Under the pieces are notes generated by a model. The model searched no databases and was not told the DNA's origin. It saw only the letters and a list, made by a program, of their open reading frames with translations. From Panax quinquefolius (taxonomy: Eukaryota > Streptophyta > Magnoliopsida > Apiales > Araliaceae), in assembly GCA_020205615.1 (NCBI GenBank), contig CM035166.1, positions 82,389,135-82,453,134 of the forward strand: a stretch of 64,000 nt of DNA. The letters are read 5' to 3'. The translations under genes were made by a program, and so were the position numbers. Shown piece by piece: positions 33,346 through 45,050 of this stretch (position 1 is the stretch's first letter; each line of letters opens with the position of its first letter).

Positions 33346-34740
33346 TAGTTCTTTAAGACACTACGATCGATAGTGCAGACACTACGAATGAAATCATCGA
33401 GCTCAACACTACGATCGTAGTGCCAGATAACGGAATCGTTGAGTAAGAGAATGAGATCGTAGAGAGGCCTATGCAAGACAACGAACCTCCACACCAAGAA
33501 GAAGAAATAGATCTTAAAAATTTAAGACAAGAAGGTATCAGGACAGATGTTCCAACCGAAAATAGATGGGTAAGAGATCACACTCAAGATCTAATCATTA
33601 AAGATCCGAGTGCAAGAGTCAAAACAAGAGCTGCCACCCAAAATGAATGCTTTTATCTAAGCTTTCTGTCATAAATGGAACCAAAGAAAATAGATGATGC
33701 TATGGAAGACTCCAGCTGGATAGAAGCCATGCAGGAAGAACTCAACCAATTTGAAAGAAGCAAAGTATGGAGATTAGAACTAAGACCAAAGAGTCATCCT
33801 GTCATTGTAACCAAATGGGTCTTCAGAAATAAGATGGATGAAGATGGAGTAATAACCAGGAACAAGGCAAGATTAGTGGCCAAGGGCTACTCTCAGGAAG
33901 AAGGCATTGACTACGATGAGTGCACCTGTTGCCAGACTAGAAGCCATCAGAATCTTTCTTGCCTTTGCTGCTCACATGAAGTTCAAGGTCTTCCAGATGG
34001 ATGTCAAAAGTGCATTCCTAAATGGAGAACTTCAAGAAGAAGTCTATGTAGAGCAACCTCCAGGTTTCATCAATCCATCTCTTTCCAATTATGTTTATAG
34101 ATTAGACAAAGCCTTATATGGTCTTAAACAAGTACCTAGAGCATGGTATGAAACACTAACTAACTTCCTAATTGAAAATGGGTTCACTAGAGGTAGAGTA
34201 GATACCACATTATTTCTTAGAAAGCATAAAGATAAAGTCTTATTGGTTCAAATATATGTTGATGATATTATTTTTGGTTCTACTGACGAAAAGTTATGCA
34301 AGAGATTCTCCAAGCTAATGCAGAGCAAGTTTGAAATGAGCATGATGGGTGAGCTGAATTTCTTCCTTGGACTGCAAGTAAAGCAGACTGATGAAGGAAT
34401 CTTCATAAACCAAGCCAAGTACATCAACGATTTACTTAAGAAGTATGGCATGGAATCAACCTCTCCCATGAAAACCCCAATTGCTCCTGCAACCAAACTT
34501 GACAAAGATGAAAAAGGTAAAAGTATTGATATAACTCAATACAGAGGTATGATAGGCTCTCTTTTATATCTAACTGCCAGTAGACCAGACATAATGTTTG
34601 CAACATGCATATGTGCTAGATTTCAGGCTAACCCTAAAGAATCACATTTATCTGCTGTAAAGAGGATTTTCAGGTATCTCAAGGGTACACCTTACTTGGG
34701 GCTTTGGTACCCCAATGAATCCTCATTTGAACTAACGGGA
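33346..34740 (+). pseudogene. Element K reverse transcriptase (one main frameshift)
   Basis: RVT_2-type reverse transcriptase, which copies the element RNA into DNA. The linker (33346-33660) encodes repeated TT(I/N) words from CTACGAT repeats. RT proper starts near EPKKIDDAMEDSSWIEAMQE (33675), continues through TKWVFRNKMDEDGVITRNK, and shifts frame near 33920 before [18 protein letters not shown]. The second frame is open to 34830 and carries [19 protein letters not shown] and the polymerase box YVDD at 34255-34266. Only one or two base changes separate it from a continuous RT, making this the best-preserved gene of K. Confidence 0.88.
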
Positions 34741-35198
34741 TACACAGATGCTGATTTTGCAAGCTGCAAAATAGATAGAAAAGTACCAGAGCACCACCAA
34801 TTGCTAGAAATAGACTTGTGTCTGGTTTAGCAAAAAGCAAAACTCGATTATCTATATATCAACTGCAGAAAGTGAATACATTCTTTATTTGGCGGCATAC
34901 TTGTGTCGAGATCTTATGGATGAAAAATCAGCTAGCTGATTATGGGTTTGATTTCAAATCCATTCCCATTCACTGTGATAACACAAGTGCCATAGCAATA
35001 ACTCATAATCGTTTTATGCATTCTAGGACTAAGCATATAGAAATAAGGTATCACTTCATCAGGGATCATGTGCAAAATGGAACTATATCTTTACAATATA
35101 TCCCTGCTGAAAATTAACTTGCTGATGTTTTTACAAAACCTCTAGATGAATCCAGGTTTAACAAGTTAATAAGTGAGCTAGGAATGCTTAATTTATAA
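34741..35198 (+). pseudogene. Element K RNase H (frameshifted)
   Basis: The C-terminal RNase H of copia pol degrades the RNA strand. It starts with YTDADFASC in the RT frame, shifts near 34810, and continues with IPIHCDNTSAIAITHN, TKHIEIRYHFIRDHV and LADVFTKPLDESRFN, ending at a TAA (35196-35198) after ISELGMLNL. The catalytic acidic positions D(A)D and CDN are kept. Confidence 0.85.
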
Positions 35199-35985
35199 CC
35201 ATAAAATACATACTCTAGTATGTGCTAACTATACAGATACGAAGGCTATGGTTGAAATCGTAGACATGTTCAAGGGAAGTCCACGATCGTAGAGCTGAAG
35301 TGACATAAAAGAAAATTATCGTAGCAAAGACTCAACCATCGTAGTGCAGAATCAACGATAGCAGAACCCCACCATCATGAGAAGCATCCTAAGATGATAA
35401 GTTTCAAAACAAAGCAATCTCTCTGATAAGCGCCTCAGGAACAAACCTAACCGACTCACTCCAAGGGGTTGGCCCTTCCTGAGCTATCTTAAAAGAATGC
35501 TAAGTCAAAAACTCATCACAAGGATCCAGTCAGACTCGACGATCGTAGCTCAGACACGACGAATGCTGGACAAACTCGACGATTTTAGCTCAGACACGAC
35601 GAATGCTAGATAGACTTGACGATCATAGCTCGGACACGACGATTGCTGAACAGAATCAATGATCTTAGTTCAGACTCAACGAATGCAAAGCAGACTCAAC
35701 GATCAGAAGAGCTACCTCAACGATCATAGTCCTCCCTAAGGACACATCAGCTCTGCAGAAGCTAAGGGCAAATCAGTACAATCCTTCTCAGTCAAATTCG
35801 TAGAGCCAAGTAAAATTCGACACCTGTCCCACTAAGCAAAATGGAGAGAGGGAAGTTACATGTACTATTTGAAAGCGCCTTTTTGAAATCAGAAGTTCAA
35901 AAGATTATCTCTCTCATCCTCTCTCAAAACAGAAACCCTAAATCAGAAGAAAGCTTAGTAAATCACACTTCATGCAAGAAAATCA
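35199..35985 (+). repeat. K spacer with a 40-bp tandem array and CGATCGTAG words
   Basis: Non-coding spacer between RNase H and the extra frame. At 35533-35720 a 40-bp unit (GATCGTAGCT near 35541, then 35581, 35621, 35661 and 35701) recurs exactly every 40 bp. Each unit is made of two 20-bp halves that both begin CGACGA. Scattered ATCGTAG words fill 35240-35350. No frame is maintained. Confidence 0.85.
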
Positions 35986-38900
35986 ATGGTGGCTTCCAGT
36001 GTTATCTCCGGTTACAGACTCTTCTTTGACGAGTTCAAAATAGCTAAATCCAAGTTTCACAAAACTCTGTTGTTACTGAAGAAGGCGTGTCTCGAAGAAG
36101 CATTGGGCACAGACACATTGATCTACCCAAAGATGGTAAAAGAATTCTACAATAATGGTGTATTTAAAAACAACACCATCACTGCGAAAGTCAGGAATGT
36201 CGAGACCAGACTAAAGGCTATGGACATCAATCTAACCCTAGGTCTCAAACCTAAAGGGTATCCGTCCATAGATGGCATAGACTTCTATAAGGGACACAAA
36301 AAGATGCATCACAAGAAATCACCCTCTGTCAAAGGATACAAGAAGAAGGAGTTTCCACCGAGGTATGAATTTCTAGCTGATATTATTGGAAAATGTATAT
36401 GTTGCAAGAGCTCTGGTCATGACTCTGTAAATGAGGTGCAACTCAAGCTCGTGACTTCCATATGTTATGAAATATAACTTAACTATGGGGCTCTATTGCT
36501 TGAATTGATTGGGAAGTGGTTAATCAACTCAAAGAAGACAAAGAGCTCTCAAAAGATGCTCTACGGGTGATTCAAAAGCATCATCCTACAAGCTGCTTTG
36601 GGTGACAAGATTAAGGACGACGAAGGAGAAGCCATTAATCCAAACAGGCGAATGACCCAGCAACTATTCATAAACTGGAAAAGGAATCCAGCTAAAAATG
36701 CGCGAATGATGTCCGAATTCAGTGGAAGAACTGGTGAAATAAGGGAATCAGGAGTACCAAGAAATATGTCAGTTGTCAGAGAAATTGAAGGGGAAGAAGA
36801 AGAAACAAACAAGGGAGAACCCTCTGCCCTTATCAGAAAAAGCAAGGGCAAGAGGAAGCTTAAGGCTAGGATGGAAGAAGAACCCCAGGGATCCACAACT
36901 GATAAACCAGTAGAGTCATCTGACATTGAGACTCTAAGGATCCTGAGAAAGAAGCAACAGAAGGCTGAGGCAGAAGAAGATAGAGCTACCATATCTCAGC
37001 TGCTGAAGAAGGATAAGATCAGCCACAAACCCAAAAGGCCATCTCTCTCTTCAATTGTAGAGTCTCTACTGATCGTAGAGACCAGACCAAACACCTCGAG
37101 CAAAGAAGCTGCCACACCTGATAGTCTAGGTGATCAACAGGACAAAACTGAAGTTCAAGAAAGTCATGAGGCTAAGGCTCAGCCTAGAAAATCAAGAAGA
37201 AAACTGGTCAAGAAATATATCCTTGAAAATGAAAAAGTGCTCAAGAAGGAAGACAAGAGTATGACTGCCCAAAAGGAACTGTCCAAAGCAAGTCAAGAGA
37301 ACAATGCTCCAACTGAGGGGGAGATCCCTGAAGTTCTTATGATACACCAGCTGAGGGGGAGATGCCTGAAGCTCCCATCCTAGAAGATGCTCCAGTTGAG
37401 GGGGAGATATTGATCGTACAAGAAAATGATCAAGTTGATGGGGAGGCTCATGACATCTCAATGGCAGAAGAAGAGGTCCCTGCAAAAAATGAAGAAGAAC
37501 CAGTGCAAGAACATCAAGAGGCCATTGAGATAATGGAATCCTCCAACGAGAACAGAGAAGAGGAAGAAGATGATGAGGTCGAGATCACAGCTGTGGGCAT
37601 AAATGGGTACATAAGAGCTAACTATGAGCAACTATTTTCATATCTACCCATGATGCCTTTCCATCAAGCTCAGATTCTAAATTCCTGGAATCACATGTTT
37701 TGGAGCTTCAAAGAGTATTTGGCCATCTCAGTACTAGCCAATGGATTCCCAGGAAGATTCAACTTTGACAAGAAGTTACTCACAAACAACTCTTCCTCAA
37801 AGTATAAATCCGAGGTACTATCTATCCCAACCCTCTTCAGAGTTAATCACTTGCCATCATCCTCATTTAGTCAATTTTATAAATTCCCACGATGGTTGGA
37901 AGTGATTCTTCATCCACTAAATCAATATCCAGTTGCAAAATCACTAAATTCATGTAACTGAGGAACCAAATGCGGTCAACTTCATAATGCTCCCACAACC
38001 CATCATCTCTACGATCACGGACTCTAGCCTCATTGCAGAGTCTCCACCTCAAATCGTAGAGTCACCAAACTCAAACATCCAAACCCAGGCCCCTCCATCG
38101 GATATTCCCTCCTCATCCAACAACGAATACTTCAATCTCGATCTTGCCCTCTACTCCTTGCAAGATAAATTCTAGAAGACATCCCCCTCCTTTAAACAAT
38201 CCTCAACCCAGTGACCCACTCACAAATCTGCCCACGAAAGATGACTTGAATGAAGTGTCCAAGAACGTGGCCAAGGACATCGATGAAAGCCTGAAAACTC
38301 ACTCATACACATTCATCTCAGGCTGACTCAAATGATCACTGCTGCAAATAATCTCCCAGGCACTCTGAACGCTGAGCTTACAAAGAAGCTGAGGGAAATT
38401 ATCAAGAAAATGCTTCAAAGCATGAAGTACAGAGATGATATTTACTTCCGCATAGCCACCAAACAAAGAGAGGCTGTTCTTAAATTACAGAAATCTCAAG
38501 AAGCCCAAAATAACCTTATGATGGAGAACATCATCAACCCGAAAGCTTCAGTCAAAGAATTTCAGAAAGCCTATATAAACCAAGAACAACAAACTGACAC
38601 TGTTCTAGCTGCCCTCCAGAACAAAGAAGCTCGATCTGAAGCTTTGGTCAAGGAAAATCGAGAGGACATTGCTCAAACACAAAGCCAACTCAACGAGCTT
38701 GTCCAAGGAGTGACTCGACTATCTGAAGACATTCGAACCCTTGATGCTGATATAAAGGGGGAGAATAAAGGGAAAGGAGTTCAAGGAGGCCAGGGCAAAG
38801 GCAGAGGAGTTCAAGGAAGCCAGGGAAGAGGTAGAGGACAATTTCACACTCAAGCTTCAAGAAGCCCTCCTGCAAGACAATTCCACAAACAGACTCCACG

Positions 38901-39168
38901 ATCAAGCAATCAGACTCAACGATATGATCAGTAGGAAGTCTTGATGGCTCAGCCAATAAGGAGTAAAGGGCCAGCTACCAGCTCACAAAATGTGACCACT
39001 ACATGCCTAAGAATGCCAATTGGAGATCCTGCATTCATGAATAGGCATGATCACAACCCAAGGTTAAGCCCAAGTGAGCTGGAAGAGAAAGCCAGAAGGG
39101 ATGAAACAAGCATGAAAAGAAGGGCTGAGGAGTATGCCAATCCTCCACGTAAAAGACCAAAGAGATAG
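35986..39168 (+). pseudogene. Element K extra 3' ORF (SIRE-type additional/env-like position), broken
   Basis: A long frame downstream of RNase H in the same strand, broken into 35986-36477, 36598-37383, 37362-37961 (shifted frame), 37987-38175 and 38332-39168, for roughly 1,050 codons in total. The N-terminal part (DTLIYPKMVKEFYNNGVF, LTLGLKPKGYPSIDGIDFY) resembles by eye the domain called 'putative plant transposon protein' (PF20167-like). The middle is acidic (EEEEDDEVEI) with QAQILNSWNHMFWSFKEYL. A coiled-coil stretch with QEAQNNLMMENIINPK follows, then a Gly/Arg-rich segment (GQGKGRGVQGSQGRGRGQ) and a basic tail. No signal peptide or clear membrane segment is seen, so an envelope role is not supported. 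The function of this ORF class is unknown. Confidence 0.6.
37315..37408 (+). repeat. Three copies of GAGGGGGAGAT inside the extra ORF
   Basis: Exact 11-mers at 37315-37325, 37353-37363 and 37398-37408, within a repeated (C/A)(A/G)(C/T)TGAGGGGGAGAT unit. A weaker copy (GATGGGGAGGCT) begins near 37437. The 11-mer differs by one base from the K polypurine tract TAGGGGGAGAT at 39364-39374. Confidence 0.85.
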
Positions 39169-39360
39169 AGATAAGTGAAAGTTTAAATTCTTATTTATGT
39201 AAAGCTAAATTGTAATACTCTTCAATCATCAATAAATTCATGTGTATTCTCTAGAAATTTCAGCTGCTCACTGAAATACTAAGTCATGTTTAAATTTCCT
39301 GCAATTGCATCTAGATACTAATGATCTTGAAAACAAAATCTCCTTGGTTATGTCAACATC

Positions 39361-39374
39361 AAATAGGGGGAGAT
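39361..39374 (+). promoter_or_regulatory. Polypurine tract of K
   Basis: AAATAGGGGGAGAT immediately before the 3' LTR, the standard copia arrangement. Confidence 0.9.
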
Positions 39375-40277
39375 TGTTGAGAGAATGCATATATTAATTT
39401 GATGTTTAAATATAAATGCTCATGATTATTTGTAAAGTCCTTCAAGAAATATATGTACATGGACTTAGTGATAGATCAAATTTGTTAGGTTGATCTAAGC
39501 TCTTAATATGTATCATTCTGAAAATGAATGTATAGATATAAAGATCAAATGTGAGACCCCGAATTTTATAACATAAAAGTATTCAATTTTTTTTATTTTG
39601 GTAAATAGTTAAATTGATAAAAGTTTAAAGTTAAGGGTAATATGTGAATTTTTTTTTTTTTTGCAAAGTAAGCAAGTTGATATAAAATATTCATTTTGTC
39701 GGGGAATATTCAATTGGTCGAGGAATATTCTTTTTGTCGGGGAATATCCGTACGAAGGTACAATCATTGGTGGACCCCGCAACGGAATTATTGTCGAATT
39801 GAGAAAACGACAAAAATATTTTTATGAAAATAACAGCGGAAGTTTTACCGTTAAAACTGTTGAACTACTCGGTAGTAAAGGTACAGTATATGTGTGGTTG
39901 CATAGTAGCACACAGTATTGATTATTGATGCTTACGTGAGAAGTCACTCAGTTATTCTCAATTATTGCTACAGTAATTGCTGCATCATATCTCTTATATT
40001 ATGGATTCAATTATTGTCACAATATCATTTGTATAATATGTTATATTATTAAATCAATAATTGAGACGACAAGTTATATTATTAATGATTAATAATTGTT
40101 GAAAGATTAAATATGTGTTGATTAAAAATAAAATGATTTGTGGTAATATTTATTCAATCCTTGATGTATATAAAGAGACTATTATGAGAGGTTTGTGGTA
40201 AGTTTGGTTATTCTATGGGGGCCCATATGTCATCATCTAAGAGTCTCTTTCGCCAATAGTAACTACCTTTACCATAC

Positions 40278-40463
40278 GTCAAACCACTTGCCGTTTCATA
40301 TTACAGACGTCGAACCAATTGTCGTTTCACATTACAGGCGTCGACACAATTGGTGTTTCACAGTACAGGCGTCAAACCACTTGGTGTTTCACATTTCAGG
40401 CGTCAAACCACTTTTCTTTTCACATTACCAGTCATCAAGCCACTTGCCTTTTCACATTAAAAG
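40278..40463 (+). repeat. 31-bp tandem array next to the S1 promoter
   Basis: Six units of 31 bp (GTCAAACCACTTGGTGTTTC core), beginning at 40278 and 40309 and so on, ending 20 bp upstream of the TATA box. S2 has no such array at this position. The placement suggests amplified promoter-proximal sites. Confidence 0.88.
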
Positions 40464-40482
40464 TGCTAAGCTAGAAACCTTC

Positions 40483-40491
40483 TATAAATAG
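40483..40491 (+). promoter_or_regulatory. TATA box of S1
   Basis: TATAAATAGAGGC followed by a GAGAGAGAAAG leader. Confidence 0.75.
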
Positions 40492-40654
40492 AGGCCTAGT
40501 TCTTCATTATTTTTCACGAATTCATTCAAGCTATAGAGAGAGAAAGTATAGAGAGAATAAGAGAGAAAGAAGAAGAGTATTCTGTTAATACACTACTTCA
40601 GTATTCAATCTCCTACTAAAGTAAGGGGTGTTATTTCTTTTGTATTCATGAAGA

Positions 40655-41050
40655 GAACTTCTGTTATTCCATTATTTATTATTCTGTCAAAATATCCTAT
40701 CTGTGCGTTTACGCCGGACCTGGTTCCATTATTTGTTATTATGTTGGAATAACCTGTTTATGCGAAGTACCGCATACATGGTGAAATTCTTCTGTTATTC
40801 CATTCTTTATTATTCTGTTGGAACATCCTATCTACGTTTTACGCATGACCTGGTTCCATTATTTATTATTACATTGGAATAACTCGCAATGCGATGGCCT
40901 ATCGCATGCTGGTGAATTCTTACATTATTTCATTATTTATTATTCATTGGAATATCACGTCTCGCGTGCGTTTACGCATGTCCTGGTTCCATTCTTTATT
41001 ATTCTATTGAAATAACCTGTTTATGTGGATTACCGCATGCGTTGTAAATG
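40655..41050 (+). repeat. 130-bp tandem repeats in S1
   Basis: Three copies of a unit of about 130 bp that contains TTCTGTTATTCCATT, TTTACGC(A/C)(T/G)GACCTGGTTCC and GGAATAACCTG, starting near 40660, 40788 and 40919. Confidence 0.75.
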
Positions 41051-41934
41051 ATCCTTCGTATTCATACGAATAGTATTTTCATTAAAAAGGGGTTTCTGCC
41101 ATGGGCAGTTTTGTAATTTTTCTGACCCTCAAAAATTCTGGAAAAATTTGAAATGATAATTTGATGAGTTTTCTAGACTGTGTCCAAAAATGGCAATTTT
41201 TGGATGTATAGATTAAGAGTTATGGATTTTATGGGAAAAGACTATTTTAAAAGTAAACCCTTATAGCGCCTTGTGGTTAACTCCAAAATTGGTGAAATTT
41301 TTATTGGGGGTACATGTATATAACAGGAGTATACCCTGTAAATTTCGGGATTTTTGGACAAAATTACAATTTATGATAAATGTCTAAATATTCGGTAGTT
41401 TTAGCCATATGAAAAATAGTAAATAAATTTTAAAAATTTTGAGAAAAATATATGTTCAAGATGGGACTATATTCTGCTAAATCCCAGAAAAGAAATATTT
41501 TTGGGACTAATTTGGTATTTTTTCATGAACTAGTTATGAATAAATGAATTAAATATGTTATGTGAAGTAATAAATTTGGAAAATAGGATTTTATGCCTTA
41601 AGAATCCTATATAGGGTATATGCAGATTTTTGATGAGGGATTTGATCATTGATTATGAAATCTTATGAGTATGGCATTTTGAATGATTAAATGCATTATT
41701 TGATAAAGTGTAAACAATTGAAATAAATTGTTTATAAGTTTAAGAAATGATTAAAATATTGTTATAATATTAATGATATTAGATTATGAGATTATTAAGT
41801 GATTGATAACATTTGGTTATTATTGAACGTTGGATAAATTGTATTATAAATGTTTAATATTTATCCTTTATCTCATTTGATTAATTCTTATATCATTGTC
41901 ATCATCGTCATGCTTATATTGTGTTGAAAGTCAT

Positions 41935-42560
41935 CTTTGGCCGTAGTGCATAGATGGACTTGGTATGATTATGACCATGGATTATTTGGTATAATCATGA
42001 CCGTAATGTTACAAATGATATGGAAAAAGTCCTCATTGGCCTGAAGTGCATTGATGGACAGTTTTTGGTATGATTATGGCTATGGATTCTCTTCGGCCAA
42101 GGGTGCAAAGATGAATTGTTTTATGGCATGATCATGACCGTTAATGAAAACACGATTATCTTTAGCCGTAGTGCATGAATAATTCATGGTCGTGATATTA
42201 ATGAATATCCTTAGCTGTAGTGCTTGGATAATTCAGTGATATGGATTGATTATCGAGTTGAGTCTCGTGATGATGAAATATAAATTCATGGATGTGATAT
42301 TAACGAATATCATTGGTAGTAGTAGTCAAGGGGTGATTCGATGATGTGGATTATTTATTAAAATTTGAGTCTCAGTGATAAAATATTTATTATACACTTT
42401 TAGTTCGTAGAAGATAGTAGATATCATGCTCTACTTGACTCTTCTAAAATACAGTTGTATGTCTTTGGCATGTAGTGCAAAGATGAATTGTTAATGAATA
42501 TCTTTGGTCGTAGTGCAAAGATGAATTTATTAGTATGATTATGGCGGTGAATTACGATTT
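41935..42560 (+). repeat. Degenerate GTAGTGCA..GATG repeats in S1
   Basis: CCGTAGTGCATAGATGG, AGCCGTAGTGCATGAAT, ATGTAGTGCAAAGATGAAT and GTCGTAGTGCAAAGATGAAT, plus several weaker copies, interleaved with GGTATGATTATGACC words. They are the counterpart of the 38-bp array in S2. Confidence 0.65.
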
Positions 42561-43140
42561 GGTATAACCATGATTTTTGATGTTTGGTGAAGATAGGTGA
42601 TGAAAATTATCTTCGCACAGTTGCGAAGAGGAATTTAGAACAATAATTATGATTATGAGTTATTCATATGATTGTGGATAGGGCTGTTGATTTATTTTAC
42701 AAGGATAAAAGCAAAGATGGTGGACTTTGAACATAGAAAGATAATAGACCTTGTAGTCTATTTGACTCTTCTAATGGATTGCTTCGTTCACTTTGCAACT
42801 ATGGTTGAAAAGTTTTATCATCTACCATATGTTCTAAATCTCGGTTATTATTGATGAAAGCTATTGATAATTTAATTATCTTTATTCATGATATTCTTTA
42901 TTTGGGCTAATTGTGCTCACCCTTTACGCTTCACAATTCCTTTCGTGTAATAAGAGTGTTCTTAGTAAGAGTGTTCTTTGGGTCGAGTGGGGATAACGAG
43001 GGGAATAAAAGCAGTGGTCTCTAGTCATGGAGGTCCTCCCTAAACAAAGATAGAAAAGTGTGTTGTATTCTATACAACATTTAGTAGTTATATTTGGTAA
43101 ATCAAATAGGGTGAGGTGAACCCAACTTTGGAAGGGTGTT

Positions 43141-43509
43141 TTGCCACTATCATACAAGATGTCTAATGACATACAACCTCGTGTTCTCATAAGACATGGT
43201 TGTGCACATCCACTAGCTGAATATATCTACGAGCACTACTTGTATGATCTTGGAGTTTATTTGAAACATAATTTTCACTTGGAGACAACGGAGATATTTA
43301 TATGTCAAGAGAAGACTCACCATTGGGAAAAAGATTATAGTAATCTTCTCATTTTTCTTTGGGGTCTATTGGGTCAACCAAGGATTATTCTGTGGCCATA
43401 TGATATCTATTATAACCTAGACGCATGGCCTCCCATGTACGATGGTTTCCTTGAGCACTTCCCAAAGATTTTAATTTCTAAAACAGTTTTTGACTATAGT
43501 TTTATGTAA
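43141..43509 (+). other. 122-codon open frame inside S1
   Basis: Ends LISKTVFDYSFM and aligns with the S2 frame at 14285-14037. No domain is recognised. The replacement-rich difference between the copies argues against a maintained protein. Confidence 0.45.
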
Positions 43510-45050
43510 AGTACCATTATAAGGTTGTGGTCGAGGCACCATGAAAGTTTTATACATTTGTATTAAAACTCACAGTTAACTGTGGTCGTATTCTATATGA
43601 CAGTTCAACAGTTGTATAAATGAAGTTGTATTTGAATTTTGTACCATGAATCTAGCGACTCAGAATTGGTGATGTATACCTAATTTTGGGGGCGTCACAT
43701 CAAAGCTGTTAGGTTGATCTTGAGATGTAATAGTTAGGCTTCAAAGAATTCGTAGTGCATCAATCTGATCAAGATTGCAGAATTCAAGGTAAAAATGTGG
43801 AGCTTCAAGAATCATAGTGTGCCTGCCTTGAAGAGCTTCTTCGAAAATCGTAGAGTGGTCCTAACGTTTGCCGAGCCAACTCAGAGATCGTAGTGTGCTC
43901 TCAGAAACGTAGAGTTTACAACTCAAGCAAGCGAAGATCGTATTGTGCAAATATTTAAGAGAAATCGTCGTGCTCTCGGCTGATAGAATCAGACCAAGCA
44001 CCAAGGCGACAAGTCACCACGATCTGAATCGTAGAGTATCATGTTCTGAATCGTAGAGTACCACGATCTGAATCATAGAGTATCATCTTACTTGTGTCAG
44101 AAGCATGAAGCCTCACAATTTATGTGGAGACAAACTCCAACATATGAGGAATGGATTCTGAACGTTGTAGTACTCACCAGTCCCGAAGACATAAGAAATA
44201 TGCTTCGTATACAACAAAGAAGCTTATTGAAGAAGCTAAGGAAAGTACCATTGGTAAGGGGGAAAACACTTTTTTAGGTGTTAGGTGAGAAAGCAGTCTG
44301 CTGTGTCAGTGGGCCAGAATGCAATTCAGAAGATGTGCAAAAAAGTCTCCATCAAAGAACAGAAAGGTCAAACGCATTTAATGCTTCAACGGATGGATCC
44401 AACGGATAGTTTTCAAGATCACGTTTATGCAAATCAAGCAGATGAGAGATGTAAGCAAGCATTGAACAAAAACGTACAAGAACTCTCAAAGCTCAACTCT
44501 ACGATCTGAGAAAAAAAAAAAGCTTGCCTAGCTACTCAGTTCATTTGAACAAGTGCTTAAACAGCAACTGAGTAGCATCAAGAACTCAACATCTACCAAT
44601 GAACTGAAGAAAAAGTTCCAAGTCAGAAGGACTTGAAGAGTTCTAAGTGAACTGTAAGAGAGCCAAGTCTGCTGGACTTGAAGAGCTCAAGAGTGAACTA
44701 AGAAGTTCCTAGACTGCTGGTCTAGAAAGAATCTAAGTGATTCAGAAAGTCTAAAAGACATCCTCAGTAGATTTCCTACTCGAGAAGTAGAAGAGTGAAC
44801 TAGGAGCTTTAAGTGCTCTGAACCACTTAAAACGACTGTGTCTCTTACATTCTTACTATAACTGTTATATCTACTATAACTGCTATATCTACCTCACTCT
44901 CATAAACTCACTATCTTAAGGGAGATTAAAACTAATATTAATTCCGCTAAAGTTTTAATCATTATCTACTAACAAGTTAAAACGAAAAGATTTTTAAATA
45001 TTTATTCAACCCCTCCTTCTAGATAACTATTGTGCCTCCGAAAACTAACA

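Larger units (their letters stand above)
40621..42941 (+). other. Putative leader intron of S1, acceptor decayed
   Basis: Donor CTACTAAA|GTAAGG at 40621, about 105 nt after the expected start site. The aligned acceptor region keeps the branch-like TGCTCACCC (42914-42922), but the TTTTCAG seen in S2 reads CTTTCGT here, so the AG is lost. The end coordinate is the aligned position, not a usable site. Confidence 0.4.
39550..43699 (+). mobile_element. Solo LTR S1 (gypsy), perfect TSD TCAAA
   Basis: 4150 bp from TGTGAGACCCCG to GGGGGCGTCACA, flanked by TCAAA at 39545-39549 and 43700-43704, inside the K 3' LTR. No primer site, polypurine tract or gag/pol. It is the same family as S2. Order: U3 with a 31-bp array, TATA, GAGAGA leader, donor-like GTAAG, 130-bp repeats, GTAGTGCA repeats, GGGCTAATTGTGCTCACC motif, then the U5 end with an open frame also found in S2. 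Confidence 0.92.
17589..45050 (+). mobile_element. Element K: large Ty1/copia retrotransposon with extra 3' ORF (SIRE-like)
   Basis: A complete, decayed copia element with a perfect GTAAT target duplication (17584-17588 and 45051-45055). Order: LTR, tRNA-Met-type primer site, gag, protease, integrase, RT, RNase H, a long extra reading frame, polypurine tract, LTR. Integrase before RT is diagnostic of copia. Without F and S1 the element is about 12.56 kb, in the range of SIRE/Maximus-type elements, which also carry an extra 3' frame (family knowledge). The first ~175 bp of the two LTRs differ at 7 positions. In-frame stops and frameshifts occur in every gene. Confidence 0.9.
39375..45050 (+). 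repeat. Element K 3' LTR, interrupted by S1
   Basis: Starts TGTTGAGAGAATGC and ends AACTAACA. Without S1 and its 5-bp duplication it is about 1521 bp. CGTAGTG and CGTAGAG words repeat between 43750 and 44080, as in the 5' LTR. The GTAAT duplication follows at 45051. Confidence 0.9.

Noticed and set aside
32060..35198. Integrated plant pararetrovirus
   Set aside because: LTRs, a polypurine tract, a tRNA primer site, target duplications and an integrase ahead of RT identify a copia retrotransposon. No movement protein or coat protein pattern was seen.
36561..37485. Minus-strand frames opposite the K extra ORF
   Set aside because: They mirror the charged plus-strand reading frame and have no domain.
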